Origin: Vibrio plantisponsor
GTDB taxonomy: Bacteria; Pseudomonadota; Gammaproteobacteria; Enterobacterales; Vibrionaceae
Direction: 5' to 3'
DNA length: 64,000 bases
NCBI RefSeq assembly: GCF_013041605.1
Contig: NZ_JABEQC010000012.1
Coordinates: forward strand, 62,001 to 126,000
Both the position numbers and the translations under genes were made by a program. Each line of letters opens with the position of its first letter. The stretch's first letter is position 1. Of the stretch, positions 36,657-46,844 are shown in pieces. The notes under the pieces are model-generated. The model worked only from the letters and a program-made list of their open reading frames with translations, was not told where the DNA came from and made no database searches.

Positions 36657-37604
36657 GTGAACCCATTCGTCTTTACTTTCGGCATTATTTTTAGCGGTTT
36701 TGTGCTGGGATTGTTTTTCCAACGTTATCTTAAACAGCGTTCATCTTTTGTTAGTTTGGTTTTAACCAAAGTAGCGCTGATGGCATTGATTCCATTTAGT
36801 GTTTTTGTATCTTTATGGCAGCTAAGTAATATTCGCACCGAGTTATTGTATTTGCCTTTTATAGGTGCAGGTGTAATCGCTGCGGGTACCTTGGTAGGGA
36901 TTGCTGTAGCAAAGAAGAACCAGTTAACGCCAGTGCAAACTGGTGCGCTTGTGCCTGTTACTGCGCTGTATAACATTGGCGCTCTGGGTAACCTTGTTCT
37001 CTTTATTACCTTCGGTGAAAACGGTGTCGCTATGATGGCGCTGTTTAAACTGTTCGAAGAGTTGACCTATTTCGGTTTAGTGTTCCCATACGCAAAATCC
37101 AAATCGCAAGATGAAGCCCTTAAATCTACGCAGAATAAACAGGTGTGGAAAGATCCTATCTTCCTTATTGCAATGTCTGCGATTTCGTTAGGTTTATTGC
37201 TCAATGTTTCAGGCGTTCCTCGACCAGAATTTCTTTTATCTGTAAGTCATTGGACGATCCCTGTAGGTACATTTTTGCTGATTGCTTCAGTGGGTTTAAC
37301 TTTCAACTTGAAAGGCGGTAAACGCTGGCAAAAAGTGGCATTGACTGCGACGATCGCCCGCTCAGCGGTTGCGGTGGTTTTAGTTTCGATTCTACTTTCA
37401 CTGTTCAACCTATGGGGAATTGAAGATCATTTGGTTGCGAAAGTGTGTTTGATTTTGGCAGTGATGCCCACAGCATTTATGGGCACCTTACCCGCAGTAC
37501 TTTATGATTTGGACAAAGAAGTAGCAAACACCAGTTGGATCACCAGTTACTTTATATCCATGATACTGACGCCAATCATGCTCGTTTTCCTAAGCACGAT
37601 TTAG
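36657..37604 (+). CDS. AEC (auxin efflux carrier) family transporter
   Basis: 315-residue membrane carrier with about ten helices in the AEC/BART fold. It begins at a GTG (MNPFVFTFGIIFSGFVLGLFF), and shows the broken-helix region PVTALYNIGALGNLVLF and, in the second half, PTAFMGTLPAVLYDLD, where family members bind small organic acids. Bacterial relatives carry malonate, malate or similar anions; the substrate here is unknown. Upstream, AAATTATTT/AAATAATTT (36551-36579) forms an AT-rich dyad that could be an operator. Confidence 0.8.
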   Translation: MNPFVFTFGIIFSGFVLGLFFQRYLKQRSSFVSLVLTKVALMALIPFSVFVSLWQLSNIRTELLYLPFIGAGVIAAGTLVGIAVAKKNQLTPVQTGALVPVTALYNIGALGNLVLFITFGENGVAMMALFKLFEELTYFGLVFPYAKSKSQDEALKSTQNKQVWKDPIFLIAMSAISLGLLLNVSGVPRPEFLLSVSHWTIPVGTFLLIASVGLTFNLKGGKRWQKVALTATIARSAVAVVLVSILLSLFNLWGIEDHLVAKVCLILAVMPTAFMGTLPAVLYDLDKEVANTSWITSYFISMILTPIMLVFLSTI

Positions 37605-37658
37605 TTTTCAGCTTTTCTCAAAGTACTTAAAAGTTTTTCAAAGAACATAAAGTTTTCC

Positions 37659-37682
37659 AGAGCACGCTATTACGCGTGCTCT
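37659..37682. terminator. Hairpin over RND stop codon, possible convergent terminator
   Basis: AGAGCACGC (37659-37667) and GCGTGCTCT (37674-37682) form a nine-bp perfect stem that spans the end of the RND gene. It lies between the convergent AEC and RND genes; the T run is weak on both sides. Confidence 0.5.
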
Positions 37683-40600
37683 GCGTTTTCTAATGCCAAG
37701 TCACTGCCACAAAGTTTGGGGTTAATGTCATTCAAAATGAGCAGCACACAAGAGACTACTACGGCAGCAAGTAATGTGGCACTCACCAGACCAAAGGCAA
37801 TGCTGGCAATCAGCGGTATTAAGAATTGCGCCTGAGTACTGGTTTCCGTCAGCAAAGGTAATAAGCCTGCAAAGGTTGTGAGTGAGGTGATCACAATAGC
37901 TCTGAATCGGTCATGGATGGCTAGCTTACATGCTTGGCGTAGCTCCTGACGTTCTGCCACTTTGTCTTTCACGAAGGTGACTAACAATATATTGTCGTTG
38001 ACCACAATCCCCGCGAGAGTGGCAAAGCCAACCAGACTTGGAATAGTGAGGTCAATACCCAAACCTAAATGCCCCCATACGACGCCAATCCAAGCCATTG
38101 GAATGGCAAGCAGTACCGCAAACGGCTGAACAAAGCTTTTAAACAGAAAGACCAAGATCAAATAGACGCCAATGATGCCGAGAGCAAAATAGGTGAGTAG
38201 CGATGAGCCTGTGTCTGCACTCTCTTTATCTTGTCCTTGAGAAGCGAAACTAACTTCTGGGTATTTCTGCGCCATCTTAGGCACAAAGTCTTTATAAAAC
38301 TGCAGCATGATTTCGCGTGCGTTGGCGACTTGGGTGTTGATATTGCCTTGAACTGTAGCCGTAGGAATACCATTGACCAAGTTAAGCCGCGAGAAAGCCT
38401 TAGTCTGAGTTAAATCAGCGACAACCATCAACGGGATCAGCTTGCCATTATTGGCGGTAATAAGCAGATCATTCAGCTCTTCTATGGTTGCTTTATGAAG
38501 AAAATCACTTTGACGAACCCGTATATCAACAATTTCCCCGTCTTGGAACACCGTAAGGTCATTGTTGCCTTTCACTGCATTTCTCAGCGTTTGAGCGACT
38601 TGTGCTGCGGTCACACCTAGCACGCCCGCTTGATCTTTGAGCGCGACTTGGATGTCATCTCGTCCATATCGCAAATCGGAAGAAAGATTGAATACACCGT
38701 CGAACTGTTTGAGCCATTTCATCAAAGCTAAGTTCACGGCATAGAGTTCTTGTGGGTCGTTACCCTGAACTCGGATATCAATACCAATACCCGCAACGCC
38801 CCGTTCTTTATCTGTAAACTTGAGTGCGATGACATCTGCGGTTGGACCGACTTTGCTTTTCCAACTTTGAATAAGGTCTTTGATGCTTTCTTGACGAAAC
38901 TGAGCGGGCAGCAAGTCCGCACTAACAGTAGCCATATGCGGACCAGAATCAAAGGCATCAATATTGGTGTTATACATAACCGTAATACTGTTGACTAATG
39001 GCTCACCAAACTTCTCTTGATACTCTGTATCCATCTCTTTTAGGGCGTTTTCAACTTTGCTCACGACACTTTCTGTTTGTGATAACAAGCTACCTTGGTC
39101 AAGCAATATTCTTGCTTGAAGCGTATCACTTTCAAGGGTTGGCATGGCTTTGAACTTGAGTAAACCCGCAGGGAAGGTGGCGGTGGTTGCTGCGACGACA
39201 AAAAGCAATATGCCAATACTCAAATAAGGTGCTCGCATTGCGATCACGGAAAGGGGAACAAAGCCTTTGTCTCGAACGAACTCAAACCCAGCGGTTATTT
39301 TATTGCGAATGGTATTGCTGTTAGAGATATCAGGATGATGAGCCAGATGAGAAGGCAGAATAAACATCGCTTCGAATAGGCTCACGATAAGCGTCATCAT
39401 CAGAACAATCGGGATATAACGGAGTATGTCACCGAGGTTACCAGTTAAAAACATCAATGGACCGACTACCATGATGGTGGTTGCAAAAGACGCGATAACC
39501 CCTGGTAATACTTGCTTTGTTCCTTCTATTGCCGCTTGAACTGGAGCCATGCCAGCTTCACGTTTTGCTGCGATGTTCTCAGCAATGATCAACGAATCAT
39601 CCATCAGAATACCGATGGCGACAATCAGCCCAACCATGGTCATCATATTGATGGTGTAACCGAGTATCAGCATGATAAACAGTGTGCCAAGAAAAGAGAC
39701 GGGAAGACCGACTGTTACCCAGAAGCTAAAGCGGATATTGAAGAATGCCCATAACGCTAAGAACGCAAGGAGCAAACCTTGAACCCCGTTGCTGCCTAGA
39801 ATACGCAGACGTTCTCTAATATTGACGCTCACATCTTGTGTAATGGTGAGTTCAACACCTTGTGGAGCCAACGCGCGTTCTTTGTCGATAAGACGCTCAA
39901 CAACTTCACGCACTTTAAGCGTATCCTGATTTTGGTTCTTGGAGATTTGAAGCAACGCCGCTCTTTGTCCGTTAAACAGAATCTTATCTTCTTCAAGGGC
40001 AAACTTTTGCTCTATGGTTGCGATGTCTCTTAAACGCAGTTGAGTGGTGCTGTTAATCATCAAAGCACCGATGTCGTCGACATGTTTAGCAAGTTGGTCA
40101 AAACGGATGCTTGATTCAGACAGATCACTTCTCATTGTGCCTGCTGGAATGCTGACGTTCTCTTGCTGGATTCGGTTTGCCAAATCAGAGATGCTCAAGC
40201 CGTATTGCTTTAAAGTTTCACTCGCAATGGAGACTTCAATTTCCTGCGCCGAAAACCCACTGATGGTCACTTGTGCGATATCAGGGTTCGCTTTCAAGTT
40301 CTGCTTAATCTTGTTCGCGTACCAGTAGAGATCTTGATCAGACATGGGGCCGGTAATCGCGATGCTAACGACGGATGCGATGCGGTCGAGTTTAGTCACG
40401 GTTGGGCGCTCTGCGCGATCGGGGAAATCACTAATCGCATTGACCTGTTGCTGAACTTCGCTGGTGAGAATATCGATGTTCTCATTACGGTTAATGTCCA
40501 CATTACCGATGGCGACATTTTCTCGCGCATCACAAGTAAATTCGTGAATGCCGTTTATTTTATCTAGCGCATCTTGGAGGGGGATGCAGATCTCATCCGC

Positions 40601-40774
40601 CACTTCTTTGGGTGATGCGCCCGGATAGCTGACCTTCACTTCAATATTGGTGGTTGGCGCTAAAGGAAACGTGTCTTTTTGCATTTTAGGTAGGGCATAG
40701 ATCCCCACTAAAAGAATCGCAATCATCAAAACGTTGGCAGCCGTTTTGTGCTGAGCAAAATAGGCGATCATCAT
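37670..40774 (-). CDS. RND efflux permease (AcrB/HAE-1-like)
   Basis: 1034-residue inner-membrane proton-driven RND pump subunit with twelve helices and two large periplasmic loops. Landmarks are the N-terminal FAQHKTAANVLMIAILLVG, SYPGASPKEVADEI, the helix-4 region GLIVAIGILMDDSLIIAENI with the proton-relay aspartates, and the second-half GFATLAGIVVNDNILLVTFV. It shares a four-base overlap with its adaptor. The lone DD and N-terminal style fit the branch typical of marine gammaproteobacteria rather than AcrB itself. No outer-membrane channel gene is nearby, so TolC or another channel would be borrowed. Substrates unknown. Confidence 0.9.
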   Translation of the reverse strand: MMIAYFAQHKTAANVLMIAILLVGIYALPKMQKDTFPLAPTTNIEVKVSYPGASPKEVADEICIPLQDALDKINGIHEFTCDARENVAIGNVDINRNENIDILTSEVQQQVNAISDFPDRAERPTVTKLDRIASVVSIAITGPMSDQDLYWYANKIKQNLKANPDIAQVTISGFSAQEIEVSIASETLKQYGLSISDLANRIQQENVSIPAGTMRSDLSESSIRFDQLAKHVDDIGALMINSTTQLRLRDIATIEQKFALEEDKILFNGQRAALLQISKNQNQDTLKVREVVERLIDKERALAPQGVELTITQDVSVNIRERLRILGSNGVQGLLLAFLALWAFFNIRFSFWVTVGLPVSFLGTLFIMLILGYTINMMTMVGLIVAIGILMDDSLIIAENIAAKREAGMAPVQAAIEGTKQVLPGVIASFATTIMVVGPLMFLTGNLGDILRYIPIVLMMTLIVSLFEAMFILPSHLAHHPDISNSNTIRNKITAGFEFVRDKGFVPLSVIAMRAPYLSIGILLFVVAATTATFPAGLLKFKAMPTLESDTLQARILLDQGSLLSQTESVVSKVENALKEMDTEYQEKFGEPLVNSITVMYNTNIDAFDSGPHMATVSADLLPAQFRQESIKDLIQSWKSKVGPTADVIALKFTDKERGVAGIGIDIRVQGNDPQELYAVNLALMKWLKQFDGVFNLSSDLRYGRDDIQVALKDQAGVLGVTAAQVAQTLRNAVKGNNDLTVFQDGEIVDIRVRQSDFLHKATIEELNDLLITANNGKLIPLMVVADLTQTKAFSRLNLVNGIPTATVQGNINTQVANAREIMLQFYKDFVPKMAQKYPEVSFASQGQDKESADTGSSLLTYFALGIIGVYLILVFLFKSFVQPFAVLLAIPMAWIGVVWGHLGLGIDLTIPSLVGFATLAGIVVNDNILLVTFVKDKVAERQELRQACKLAIHDRFRAIVITSLTTFAGLLPLLTETSTQAQFLIPLIASIAFGLVSATLLAAVVVSCVLLILNDINPKLCGSDLALENAEHA

Positions 40775-42063
40775 TCACCTCCTGCTGCTTGCTGGCTAAC
40801 CCACTGAACCATGGCTTTGTCTGGCTGTGCTTTAAGCTTCATGCCTTCGACCGCTGGTTGTAGCTGACTTACCACCACCATGTCTCCTTCGCTGACGCCA
40901 GATTTCAGAACCGCTATTTGACCCTGAGTAAAATCGATTTCAACAGGTTGAATCGCGAGCTGGTTGTCTTTAACCACATAGACATTACCGCTATGAATAG
41001 CATTAATAGGCACAATAAGTTGGTTTTCCAATTGCGGTGCTTTTAGCGTGACTTTGACAAAGGTATCGCGAATCAAAGGCGGCTTTTTGCCCGGCTGCGC
41101 TTGTTGATAAGGCTCGTCAACACGAATAATCAGTGTTTGGCTTTGAGTTTGGGCGTCGATCAAACCGCCGCTTCGGTCAACCAGCCCTTGCCAGTTAACT
41201 TGTTTATCACCTGTGGTAAGAGTGACGGTAGCTTGCAAATCGCTATGAAGAGAATTGTCGAAACTCTCTGCCTGAGTTGCGCGACGTAATGGTCTCATTT
41301 TACCAATCGAATACTGGGCAAGCACTTCGACTGCTTCCATTCCATCTGACTGGAGTAGGGCTTGACCTTTATTTACATACTCTTCGACATCAATATTGGT
41401 TGCGGTAATTCGAATATCGTAAGGGGCTTTGACTTCGGTATGACTAAGATCGCGCATCGCAATCTCTAGCTCCGCATTCAAGACTTCTTGCTCTGCAACC
41501 GTGATTGCTTGTTCATTTTTCAGATTTTGTAGTAGCTGCTGTTTACTGAGCAGATCGCGTTTGGCTTTGTCTTTTTCAGTTTGAGAAAGATGACCGGTTT
41601 TGGCTAAGCGTTCGCTACGTTCATACTCTTCTTTTTGCAGTTTGTAATCTTGCTCGGCAATCGAATAGCTCACGCCTATGGTTTGGTATTTGAGTTTGGA
41701 GACATCTAACTCTGCATTGAGTTTGGTGATGGCAAGTTGATAGGCAGAGTCGTCAAGCTTTAGCAACGGCTCTCCTTTAGCAACGAAAGCCCCATTTTTA
41801 AAGTTGTCTGACACCCAGATCACTCGACCTTCTACTTCTGCCTGAGCTTGCCACTCTTGAGCTGGCTGGGTATAGCCATAGCCTATGGCGCTAGGTTGAA
41901 TGGCGAGAGGTTTGACCTTCATCACTCGTACAACTTTTGAACCGCCCGCTTGTTCGGTTTTCGGTGGTTCAGCTTTCATACTGGGTGCGACTAAGAGAAC
42001 AATACCGCCCAACACGAGTGGGGGAACAATAAGTAATCGTTGAATCCAACTGTAGTTTGCCAT
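40771..42063 (-). CDS. RND periplasmic adaptor subunit
   Basis: About 430 residues; membrane-fusion protein that links the RND pump to an outer-membrane channel. It has an N-terminal membrane anchor (WIQRLLIVPPLVLGGIVLLV), a lipoyl/barrel-sandwich half VEGRVIWVSDNFKNGAFVAKG, a long alpha hairpin (about residues 110-200, charged heptads), and the second lipoyl strand GQALLQSDGMEAVEVLAQYS. ATG at 42063 is preferred over the GTG two codons upstream. Its stop overlaps the pump start by four bases, so it is the first gene of the pair. Confidence 0.88.
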   Translation of the reverse strand: MANYSWIQRLLIVPPLVLGGIVLLVAPSMKAEPPKTEQAGGSKVVRVMKVKPLAIQPSAIGYGYTQPAQEWQAQAEVEGRVIWVSDNFKNGAFVAKGEPLLKLDDSAYQLAITKLNAELDVSKLKYQTIGVSYSIAEQDYKLQKEEYERSERLAKTGHLSQTEKDKAKRDLLSKQQLLQNLKNEQAITVAEQEVLNAELEIAMRDLSHTEVKAPYDIRITATNIDVEEYVNKGQALLQSDGMEAVEVLAQYSIGKMRPLRRATQAESFDNSLHSDLQATVTLTTGDKQVNWQGLVDRSGGLIDAQTQSQTLIIRVDEPYQQAQPGKKPPLIRDTFVKVTLKAPQLENQLIVPINAIHSGNVYVVKDNQLAIQPVEIDFTQGQIAVLKSGVSEGDMVVVSQLQPAVEGMKLKAQPDKAMVQWVSQQAAGGE

Positions 42064-42173
42064 AGTCACTATCCCTGAACTTTATTTATATAAGTAAAAA
42101 CTAATGTAAAACAAAGGAAATAAATTGGCGCTTGCTCCCAATTCATTGCATATCGTTAATTTAGCTTTAACTA

Positions 42174-42205
42174 AAATAAAAAATCCGGCGCTAGGCACCG
42201 GATTT
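42174..42205 (-). terminator. Intrinsic terminator ending nap operon
   Basis: AAATCCGG (42181-42188) pairs with CCGGATTT (42198-42205). Read on the minus strand the stem is followed by six Ts. It lies 41 bases past the small membrane protein gene and closes napFDABC plus that gene. Confidence 0.85.
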
Positions 42206-42245
42206 GGGTAAAGTTAAGTAAACAATCGTCAGCAATAACTTACGC

Positions 42246-42380
42246 TTAGGATTCTTTATCTTTGGTCAGTGACAGTATGCCAATGGAAACGGCAGCAACA
42301 CCAACAAATCCACCGAGGATAATGACTGGCATTGCGCTGTATCCAAGGACATGCCAGATAATGGATTCAAGTGTACTCAT
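42246..42380 (-). CDS. Small single-TM protein, TIGR02808-like, linked to nap
   Basis: 44 residues, too short for ordinary ORF lists. It starts MSTLESIIWHVLGYSAMPVI, continues as one hydrophobic helix (about 18-38), and ends with the charged TKDKES. A good ribosome site (AAGGAG) lies eight to ten bases before the ATG. I recall a family (TIGR02808) of about 40-46-residue membrane proteins found beside periplasmic nitrate reductase genes in Vibrio and Photobacterium, and this fits in length, sequence feel and place: directly after napC and before the operon terminator. Function unknown; a helper for NapC in the membrane is a guess. Confidence 0.8.
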   Translation of the reverse strand: MSTLESIIWHVLGYSAMPVIILGGFVGVAAVSIGILSLTKDKES

Positions 42381-42394
42381 TTCTCTGCTCCTTG

Positions 42395-42973
42395 TTATTG
42401 CCAGCCTTCTACGCCGTGCATATCTGGTAGGTTGTGTGCGATACCTTTGTGGCAGTCCACACAGGTTTTCTCACCAGACGCTAGGGCAGTAGAATGTTGT
42501 TGAACACTACGTTCACTTTGCTCTGAGAAATCCATAAATTCAAATTGGTGACAGTTACGACATTCGAGAGAGTCGTTCTTCTTCATCCTTGCCCATTCAC
42601 GCTCTGCTAAGTGTGCGCGGCGTTCTCTGAATTTCTCTGGAGTATCGATAGTTTTCGTTACGTAATGTGCAAACAGCTCTTTGGATGCTTGAACTTTACG
42701 AACGATTTTATCCGTCCATTCGTGTGGTACGTGACAGTCAGAACAAATTGCACGCACGCCTGAACGGTTAGAGTAGTGAACCGTTTCTTGGATTTCAGCA
42801 ACGATAGGAGCATGACAACCAGAACAGAATTCTTCTGTGTTGGTCATTTCCATACCCGTGTTAAATGCGCCCCAAAATAGCAAGCCACCAGAAAAACCCA
42901 AGAATAAGACAACGCCAGCTGCAGCTTTACTTGGCCTTGTTAACTTATTCCAAAACGCTTTAAGTAGTTTCAT
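42395..42973 (-). CDS. napC: Cytochrome c-type protein NapC
   Basis: 192-residue tetrahaem quinol dehydrogenase of the NapC/NirT family, held in the membrane by one N-terminal helix (VVLFLGFSGGLLFWGAF) with its haem domain in the periplasm. Four haem sites are visible: CSGCH, CSDCH, CRNCH and CVDCH. It passes electrons from menaquinol or ubiquinol to NapB. It follows napB by 26 bases and precedes the small membrane protein gene. Confidence 0.96.
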   Translation of the reverse strand: MKLLKAFWNKLTRPSKAAAGVVLFLGFSGGLLFWGAFNTGMEMTNTEEFCSGCHAPIVAEIQETVHYSNRSGVRAICSDCHVPHEWTDKIVRKVQASKELFAHYVTKTIDTPEKFRERRAHLAEREWARMKKNDSLECRNCHQFEFMDFSEQSERSVQQHSTALASGEKTCVDCHKGIAHNLPDMHGVEGWQ

Positions 42974-42999
42974 AAATCGCCTCTTATTGTGTGGTTTGC

Positions 43000-43461
43000 T
43001 TAGCGAAGTGATTCAACACGCTTAAAGTCATTTTCAACCAAAGGTTGAGCGTCCGCTTGAGGTACGTGACATTGCAAACAGAAATAACGACGAGGTGATA
43101 CATCAGCAAGTACAGCATCTTCACGGTTTAGGAAGTGCGTTACGCTAATTTTCGTTGCGCCCATATCTTTGGCGTTTTTCCAGCTGTGGCAAGACAAACA
43201 CTTATTCGCATCTTTGGTCACTTCGTAGTTACGAATTGAGTGTGGGATCAATGGTGGCTGGTACACGAAATCTGCTTGTAAAGATTGTTCACGAGGAATT
43301 TTCTTCATTTCGTCAGCATTTCTTGTTTCTTCTAGAAGGCTAGAACCACGCAGAGATTCCAAACCACCTGTGCCACCTGGAAGATCCAGCTCAGCTTGCG
43401 CAAAGACGACTCCCGATAAAACAGCACCAACCGATAACAGTGCAACCAGTAATTTTTTCAT
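43000..43461 (-). CDS. napB: Dihaem cytochrome c subunit NapB
   Basis: 153-residue periplasmic electron carrier and small subunit of nitrate reductase. A signal peptide ends about VVFAQAE; two haem sites are CLSCH and CLQCH, and the Met/His-ligand segments ISVTHFLNRE and PRRYFCLQC are in place. Between napA and napB lies an 84-base gap with a hairpin, so NapB may be adjusted relative to NapA. Confidence 0.95.
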   Translation of the reverse strand: MKKLLVALLSVGAVLSGVVFAQAELDLPGGTGGLESLRGSSLLEETRNADEMKKIPREQSLQADFVYQPPLIPHSIRNYEVTKDANKCLSCHSWKNAKDMGATKISVTHFLNREDAVLADVSPRRYFCLQCHVPQADAQPLVENDFKRVESLR

Positions 43462-43497
43462 ATTACATTCTCCGCCTAATGGCTAAATTCTTTAATG

Positions 43498-43528
43498 AGG
43501 CTGCCCGAGGGATGAAATGGGGCAGCCT
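43498..43528 (-). other. Intercistronic hairpin between napA and napB
   Basis: AGGCTGCCC (43498-43506) pairs perfectly with GGGCAGCCT (43520-43528), loop 13 bases. On the minus strand no T run follows (CATTAAAG), so mRNA processing or partial attenuation is more likely than full stop. Confidence 0.6.
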
Positions 43529-43545
43529 TTACATTCATCTTATAC

Positions 43546-46035
43546 TTATGCCACTTTCGTGATTTTAACTGGACATTTCTTGAAGTCCGTTTGTTTTGAA
43601 AGTGGGTCGGTAGCATCTAGGATCAACTTGTTGATCAGAATGCGAGCATCAAAGAACGGTACGAATACCAAGCCTTTTGGCGGCTTGTTACGACCACGAG
43701 TCTCAACACGAGCACGAACTTCACCACGTGTGTTAGAAATCAGGATTTCATCACCACGGCGTAGGCCACGAGCCACAGCATCTTCGTGATGCATGAAACA
43801 CACGGCATCAGGGAAAGATTTGTAAAGTTCAGGTACACGGCGAGTCATAGTACCGGTATGCCAATGCTCAAGAACACGGCCTGTACATAGCCATAAATCG
43901 TGTTCTGCATCTGGTGCCTCTGGTGGCGCTTCGTATGGTGCAGAGATGATCCAAGCTTTACCGTCTGGCTTACCGTAGAAGTCCCAGCCAGAACCTTTCT
44001 TCGCATACGGGTCTGAACCTTCTTTGTAACGCCATTGTGTTTCTTTACCATCAACGAATGGCCAGCGTAGACCACGAGTTTGATGGTACATATCGTACGG
44101 CGCTAAGTCGTGGCCATGACCGCGACCAAAGATTGCGTACTCTTCGAAAATACCTTTTTGTACGTAGAAGCCAAAGTGGTGGGCATCGTCGTTCATTTCG
44201 CGAGCTTCGCTGACTGGGAACTTGTCGATTTGACCGTTTTTGAACAGTACGTCGAACATTGTTTTGCCACGGTATTCAGGCATTTTTGCTAGCAGTTCTT
44301 CTGGCCACACTTCTTCCATCGTGAAGCGTTTAGAGAACTCCATAACTTGCCATAAGTCAGACTTCGCTTCGCCCACTGTGCCTACTTGTTGATACCACGC
44401 TTGAGTACGACGCTCTGCGTTACCGTAAGCACCTTCTTTTTCAACCCACATTGCGGTTGGAAGAATCAGGTCAGCCGCTTGCGCTGTTACTGTTGGGTAT
44501 GGGTCAGAAACGACGATGAAGTTTTCCGGATTGCGGTAACCCGGTAAACGTTCGCCGTTGATATTTGGACCCGCTTGCATGTTGTTATTACATTGAACCC
44601 AGTAACAGTTCAGCACGCCGTCATTCAACATTCGGTCTTGAAGAACCGCGTGGAAACCAGGTTTTGGCGGAATAGTGCCTTCAGGTAGTTTCCAAACTTT
44701 TTCTGCAATTTCACGGTGTTTAGGGTTTGCAACCACCATATCTGCTGGCAGACGGTGAGCAAAGGTACCTACTTCACGTGCAGTACCACACGCTGAAGGT
44801 TGACCTGTTAGCGAGAATGGGCTGTTACCCGGAGTCGCGATCTTACCGGTCAATAGGTGGATGTTGTAAACAAGGTTGTTCATCCACACACCACGAGTAT
44901 GTTGGTTCATACCCATAGTCCAAAGTGACATAACTTTCGTGTTTGGATCTGCGTATTGTTTCGCAAGCGTAATCAGTTTCTCTTCACTCACGCCTGAAAT
45001 TTCAGCCGCTTTCGCAGCAGTGTATGGTGCAACGGACTTCTTGTACTCTTCAAATGAAATGCTGGTCATTGAACCGTCGTTAGGGTTCTTCGCTTTTTTC
45101 TGAAGTGGATGATCGTCACGTAGACCGTAGCCGATATCCGTCACAGCTTGTTTGAAGTTAGTGTGCTTGTTAACGAAGTCCCAGTTCACTGCATCGTTTT
45201 GAATGATGTAGTTCGCAATGAAGTTAGCGATCGCTAGGTCAGAGTTTGGTTTGAAAATGTAACCGTGATCAGCCAGTTCAAATGAACGGTGGTAGTAAGT
45301 AGACAGTACGTTTACTTTTACATGCTGTTGGCTCAAGCGACGGTCAGTCAGACGGCTCCATAGAATAGGGTGCATTTCTGCCATGTTCGAACCCCAAAGA
45401 ACGAACGCATCCGCATGCTCTAAGTCGTCATAACAACCCATTGGTTCATCAATACCAAATGCACGCATGAAGCCCACTACGGCAGACGCCATACAGTGAC
45501 GCGCGTTCGGGTCGATGTTGTTTGAACGGAAGCCAGCTTTCATCATTTTTGCTGCTGCGTAACCTTCCATAACGGTCCATTGACCAGAACCAAACATACC
45601 GATGCTTGTTGGACCTTTCTTGGCAAGAGACGCTTTCCACTTCTCAGCCATGATGTCGAATGCTTGATCCCAAGATACCGGAGTGAAGTCGCCGTCTTTA
45701 GCGTATTCGCCATTGCGCATACGAAGAAGAGGTTGAGTCAGGCGGTCTTTACCGTACATGATTTTAGAAAGGAAGTAGCCTTTGATACAGTTTAGGCCTT
45801 TGTTTACCGGAGCTTCAGGGTCACCCTGTGTAGCCACGATACGACCATTCTGCGTACCCACTAAAACTGAGCAGCCAGTACCACAGAAACGACAAGGCGC
45901 TTTGTCCCAGGTAATTTTGGTTTGATCTGTGCTAGCAATCAGGTTTGCAGCAGAAGCCGGTAATGTCACACCAGCGATAGCTGCAGCTGATGCTGCCGCG
46001 TTTGCTTTCACAAACGCTCGTCTTGTCATTTTCAT
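43546..46035 (-). CDS. napA: Periplasmic nitrate reductase catalytic subunit NapA
   Basis: 829-residue molybdoenzyme that reduces nitrate to nitrite in the periplasm. The Tat signal is [10 protein letters not shown], with cleavage near ASA (about residue 29). The 4Fe-4S ligands are Cys48, Cys51, Cys55 and Cys83, with Lys in NCIKGY as electron relay, and the molybdenum ligand is Cys181 in NARHCMASA. The two molybdopterin-guanine-dinucleotide halves are full length. It overlaps napD by four bases. Confidence 0.97.
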   Translation of the reverse strand: MKMTRRAFVKANAAASAAAIAGVTLPASAANLIASTDQTKITWDKAPCRFCGTGCSVLVGTQNGRIVATQGDPEAPVNKGLNCIKGYFLSKIMYGKDRLTQPLLRMRNGEYAKDGDFTPVSWDQAFDIMAEKWKASLAKKGPTSIGMFGSGQWTVMEGYAAAKMMKAGFRSNNIDPNARHCMASAVVGFMRAFGIDEPMGCYDDLEHADAFVLWGSNMAEMHPILWSRLTDRRLSQQHVKVNVLSTYYHRSFELADHGYIFKPNSDLAIANFIANYIIQNDAVNWDFVNKHTNFKQAVTDIGYGLRDDHPLQKKAKNPNDGSMTSISFEEYKKSVAPYTAAKAAEISGVSEEKLITLAKQYADPNTKVMSLWTMGMNQHTRGVWMNNLVYNIHLLTGKIATPGNSPFSLTGQPSACGTAREVGTFAHRLPADMVVANPKHREIAEKVWKLPEGTIPPKPGFHAVLQDRMLNDGVLNCYWVQCNNNMQAGPNINGERLPGYRNPENFIVVSDPYPTVTAQAADLILPTAMWVEKEGAYGNAERRTQAWYQQVGTVGEAKSDLWQVMEFSKRFTMEEVWPEELLAKMPEYRGKTMFDVLFKNGQIDKFPVSEAREMNDDAHHFGFYVQKGIFEEYAIFGRGHGHDLAPYDMYHQTRGLRWPFVDGKETQWRYKEGSDPYAKKGSGWDFYGKPDGKAWIISAPYEAPPEAPDAEHDLWLCTGRVLEHWHTGTMTRRVPELYKSFPDAVCFMHHEDAVARGLRRGDEILISNTRGEVRARVETRGRNKPPKGLVFVPFFDARILINKLILDATDPLSKQTDFKKCPVKITKVA

Positions 46036-46337
46036 ACTTCATCCTCTGTTTGGGATTGTTGAATTCCAGTGTCTTCGTCCAACTGCTCTAAATCGGTTTC
46101 GATTTGGTGATAAACCAAAACAGTGCTGAGCACGTTAGTTAAATTGTTGATGGCATCGATAGTGTCAGTAATAAAACCTTGATTCTCAGTTTCGAGAACA
46201 ACCACAATTTTGCCTTCAGGGCTAGAACCGAAGACTTCTGCATTGTCGAATTCTTCGATTTGAGCCGTTATTGATTCAACATGCTGTGGAAGCACATGAA
46301 CCACCAAACTTGAAATGTGCACTTCATTCAGTGACAT
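46032..46337 (-). CDS. napD: NapA signal-peptide chaperone NapD
   Basis: 101-residue cytoplasmic chaperone that holds the NapA Tat signal until cofactor insertion is done. The N-terminal [17 protein letters not shown] and the central GKIVVVLE strand are typical of the ferredoxin-like NapD fold. It precedes napA with a four-base overlap and follows napF by 15 bases. Confidence 0.93.
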   Translation of the reverse strand: MSLNEVHISSLVVHVLPQHVESITAQIEEFDNAEVFGSSPEGKIVVVLETENQGFITDTIDAINNLTNVLSTVLVYHQIETDLEQLDEDTGIQQSQTEDEV

Positions 46338-46352
46338 ACATTACTCTCATTC

Positions 46353-46844
46353 TTATATTGTATTGCTCACATGGATAGATGCTGTTGGGCACACCGAAAC
46401 ACATGCGCCACAACCACTGCAGTCATCAATATTGATAACTGGTTGTGCAACTTTATTAAGTTGCAACTTAAACTGAATCGCCATTGTGTCGCATGTCTCA
46501 CCACAGCTACGACATTCAACGTTTTGATACGCCAAACAATTCTGTTTGATATCTGCTTTAATCTGCCAAGGTGAACTGGACTGTGGAAGGAAAATAGGCT
46601 CGGGACAAACATCGGCACATTGATAACAAAATGTGCATTCGCCTCTGCTGAAATCTACGGTTGGAAAACCACCGTCACCATTAATAATGACCTGAGTTTC
46701 ACAAGCAGAAACGCATTTGCCGCAACGAGTGCAATCGTCGGTAAAAGAAGCTGCTGATTTAACCCAAGGCATTATAATTGCTGAGTCTTCAACAGTTTTA
46801 CGCGAGAACAATCGACGCCTGGCTAAATCGACCACTACAATCAC
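46353..46844 (-). CDS. napF: Ferredoxin-type protein NapF
   Basis: 163-residue cytoplasmic iron-sulfur protein, first gene of the napFDABC operon, thought to help load or energise NapA before export. Cys groups for 4Fe-4S clusters are CTRCGKCVSAC, CTFCYQCADVC and CSGCGACVSVC, with a further ECRSCGETC segment. The N-terminal VDLARRRLF is typical of NapF. Upstream lies the 243-base divergent gap with narQ. Confidence 0.93.
   Translation of the reverse strand: MIVVVDLARRRLFSRKTVEDSAIIMPWVKSAASFTDDCTRCGKCVSACETQVIINGDGGFPTVDFSRGECTFCYQCADVCPEPIFLPQSSSPWQIKADIKQNCLAYQNVECRSCGETCDTMAIQFKLQLNKVAQPVINIDDCSGCGACVSVCPTASIHVSNTI

Noticed and set aside
42262-42492. 76-codon plus-strand frame antisense to napC and the small membrane protein
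   Set aside because: Antisense shadow; the minus-strand 44-residue gene with its ribosome site explains the region.
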